From positions 1 to 64,000 of the forward strand of contig CALUVR010000004.1 in the NCBI GenBank assembly GCA_944324285.1: a stretch of DNA of 64,000 nt, in the 5' to 3' direction. Both the position numbers and the translations under genes were made by a program. Of this stretch, positions 63,403 to 64,000 are shown in pieces. The stretch's first letter is position 1. Every line of letters starts with the position of its first letter. The notes below the pieces were generated by a model. That model was not told the origin of the DNA. It was given only the letters and a program-made list of their open reading frames with translations, and did not search any database. The stretch is from Candidatus Gastranaerophilales bacterium. Its GTDB lineage: Bacteria > Cyanobacteriota > Vampirovibrionia > Gastranaerophilales > Gastranaerophilaceae.

Positions 63403-63787
63403 AATGCTCAAATATTCTAGCTGTCCGAAAAATTCCGCGATAAGGCTGTAAAACGAAATTTTGAGTGGCGTTTGGAAAGCGGCGACACTGGATTAGCAGA
63501 AAAGAAAAGAGCCCTTTATAGGGGCTCGTTGGAATTAAGAATAGCTGGAAGTATGAAAAAGATTTAATTATATTAAACAGAATGAGTGTATTTTTTACAA
63601 TTGCCGGCATGGGTAATTTGCTGCGTATAAGAATTTTAAGATATTTTTGCAGTATTACCCGATCGGGTATATTTTTAGAGCAGAATAATTTTCTGAAACA
63701 TACCAATAAGTGTAATTCTAGCACTTTATGCTAAAATGCACTTAAATGCTAGCTTTCAGTCCTCTTAATAAAACTTTATAATAAGGG
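63403..63787. other. Spacer with dispersed repeat, palindrome and minus-strand terminator
   Basis: No protein gene is supported. It holds AGCGGCGACACTGGATTAG (63478-63496), a hairpin with a minus-strand T-rich tail (63497-63527), a perfect palindrome TACCCGATCGGGTA (63656-63669), and a CTAGCA...TGCTAG pair near 63.72-63.76 kb. An open frame on the minus strand over this region looks random. Confidence 0.65.
63497..63527 (-). terminator. Minus-strand intrinsic terminator, no gene before it
   Basis: On the minus strand GAGCCC pairs with GGGCTC around a 7-base loop and is followed by TTTTCTTTTC. No minus-strand gene lies upstream within the window. Confidence 0.55.
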
Positions 63788-63816
63788 TTGACAAAATATT
63801 TTTTATGATTTATAGT
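63788..63816 (+). promoter_or_regulatory. Strong promoter of the last gene
   Basis: TTGACA, 17-nt spacer, TATAGT. The leader of about 58 nt holds a hairpin (AAGTGTT / AACACTT, 63831-63849) and a CCTC...GAGG pair next to the ribosome site. Confidence 0.85.
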
Positions 63817-63880
63817 AAAAGTGTTAGATGAAGTGTTAAATGAACACTTAATAAGAAAACCTCACGAGAGGAGGACAATT

Positions 63881-64000
63881 ATGTTAACAATCAATCCAAT
63901 TAATTCAGTAAACTTAAATACAAAAAAATATGTTTCTTTCGGAGACGCTAATCCAAATAACGTTACTCCGAGCATGGCTATTTTATCACTCCAGGCTCCG
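63881..64000 (+). CDS. N-terminal fragment of a protein with F-G tag, unknown function
   Basis: Only the first 40 residues are inside the window, starting MLTINPINSVNLNTKKYVSF followed by GDANPNN. A GAGGAGG ribosome site stands seven bases before the ATG and a near-consensus promoter lies upstream. The tag resembles those of the M16 peptidase and three other proteins here. The rest runs past the window edge. Confidence 0.75.
   Translation, partial: MLTINPINSVNLNTKKYVSFGDANPNNVTPSMAILSLQAP

Noticed and set aside
63314-63724. 136-codon minus-strand frame after lysC
   Set aside because: It overlaps the lysC end, its terminator, the dispersed repeat and a minus-strand terminator in the middle; the sequence looks random.

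Overview
The window reads as a chromosomal segment of a Gram-negative bacterium close to Candidatus Gastranaerophilales (the Vampirovibrionia/Melainabacteria relatives of cyanobacteria). This placement is from memory of family style, not from a search. Clues are three prepilins with an A-F-T-L-A-E-V-L-I-T-L-G core, FtsZ next to a SepF/YggS pair, a KdsC-like phosphatase and dTDP-rhamnose genes (an outer-membrane polysaccharide), and proteins with a short N-terminal tag ending in F-G, F-K or F-R. Base composition and codon use look even. I saw no tRNA, rRNA, CRISPR array, transposase or prophage.

Layout. 1-3.2 kb: a prepilin-like gene with a G10 tract in its leader, then rfbC-rfbB-rfbD on the minus strand. 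3.2-9.7 kb: a repeat-filled spacer, gyrA, a 31-residue membrane microprotein, a HEPN/MNT toxin-antitoxin pair and proBA. 9.7-15.1 kb: a YkgJ-type cysteine-cluster protein, a possible small RNA, an anchored Ser/Thr-rich protein, and a division/cofactor block (yggS, sepF, nadK, ftsZ). 15.2-22.5 kb: bifunctional rel, a DUF167 gene, exported unknowns, radA and gap. 22.5-30.7 kb: two prepilin genes, each divergent from a two-part XRE regulator, with a DUF378 gene, an M16 peptidase and purA between them, then a Fic protein. 30.7-33.7 kb: an electron-transfer operon (NfnA-like flavoprotein, small Cys protein, EtfB, EtfA). 33.8-48.4 kb: lineage-type unknowns interleaved with glyS, an ACT-like regulator, a TPR-GT41 glycosyltransferase, a 5'-nucleotidase and fba. 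48.5-53.8 kb: rpsA, ispH, an XRE gene with a palindromic operator, and nadA-rlmB-rpoD. 53.9-56.3 kb: type IV pilus inner-membrane genes (apparent PilM-PilN fusion, PilO). 56.3-64 kb: a radical SAM protein, comF, an orphan histidine kinase, kdsC-TPR-lysC, and the start of another tagged protein.

How the genes connect. The PilMN/PilO pair and three pseudopilin-like substrates point to a type IV pilus or type II-like export system, with at least two substrates probably controlled by adjacent XRE repressors. ComF would fit a DNA-uptake role. The Etf/NfnA-like operon suggests flavin-based electron transfer in a fermentative anaerobe. Many housekeeping genes carry readable -35/-10 boxes with 17-nt spacing. 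Two genes (rel, proB) have -10 boxes so close to the start codon that their mRNAs may be leaderless.

Five long spacers (about 3.2-3.7, 26.8-27.5, 38.5-39.2, 58.2-58.7 and 63.4-63.8 kb) carry dispersed intergenic repeats or hairpins rather than genes.
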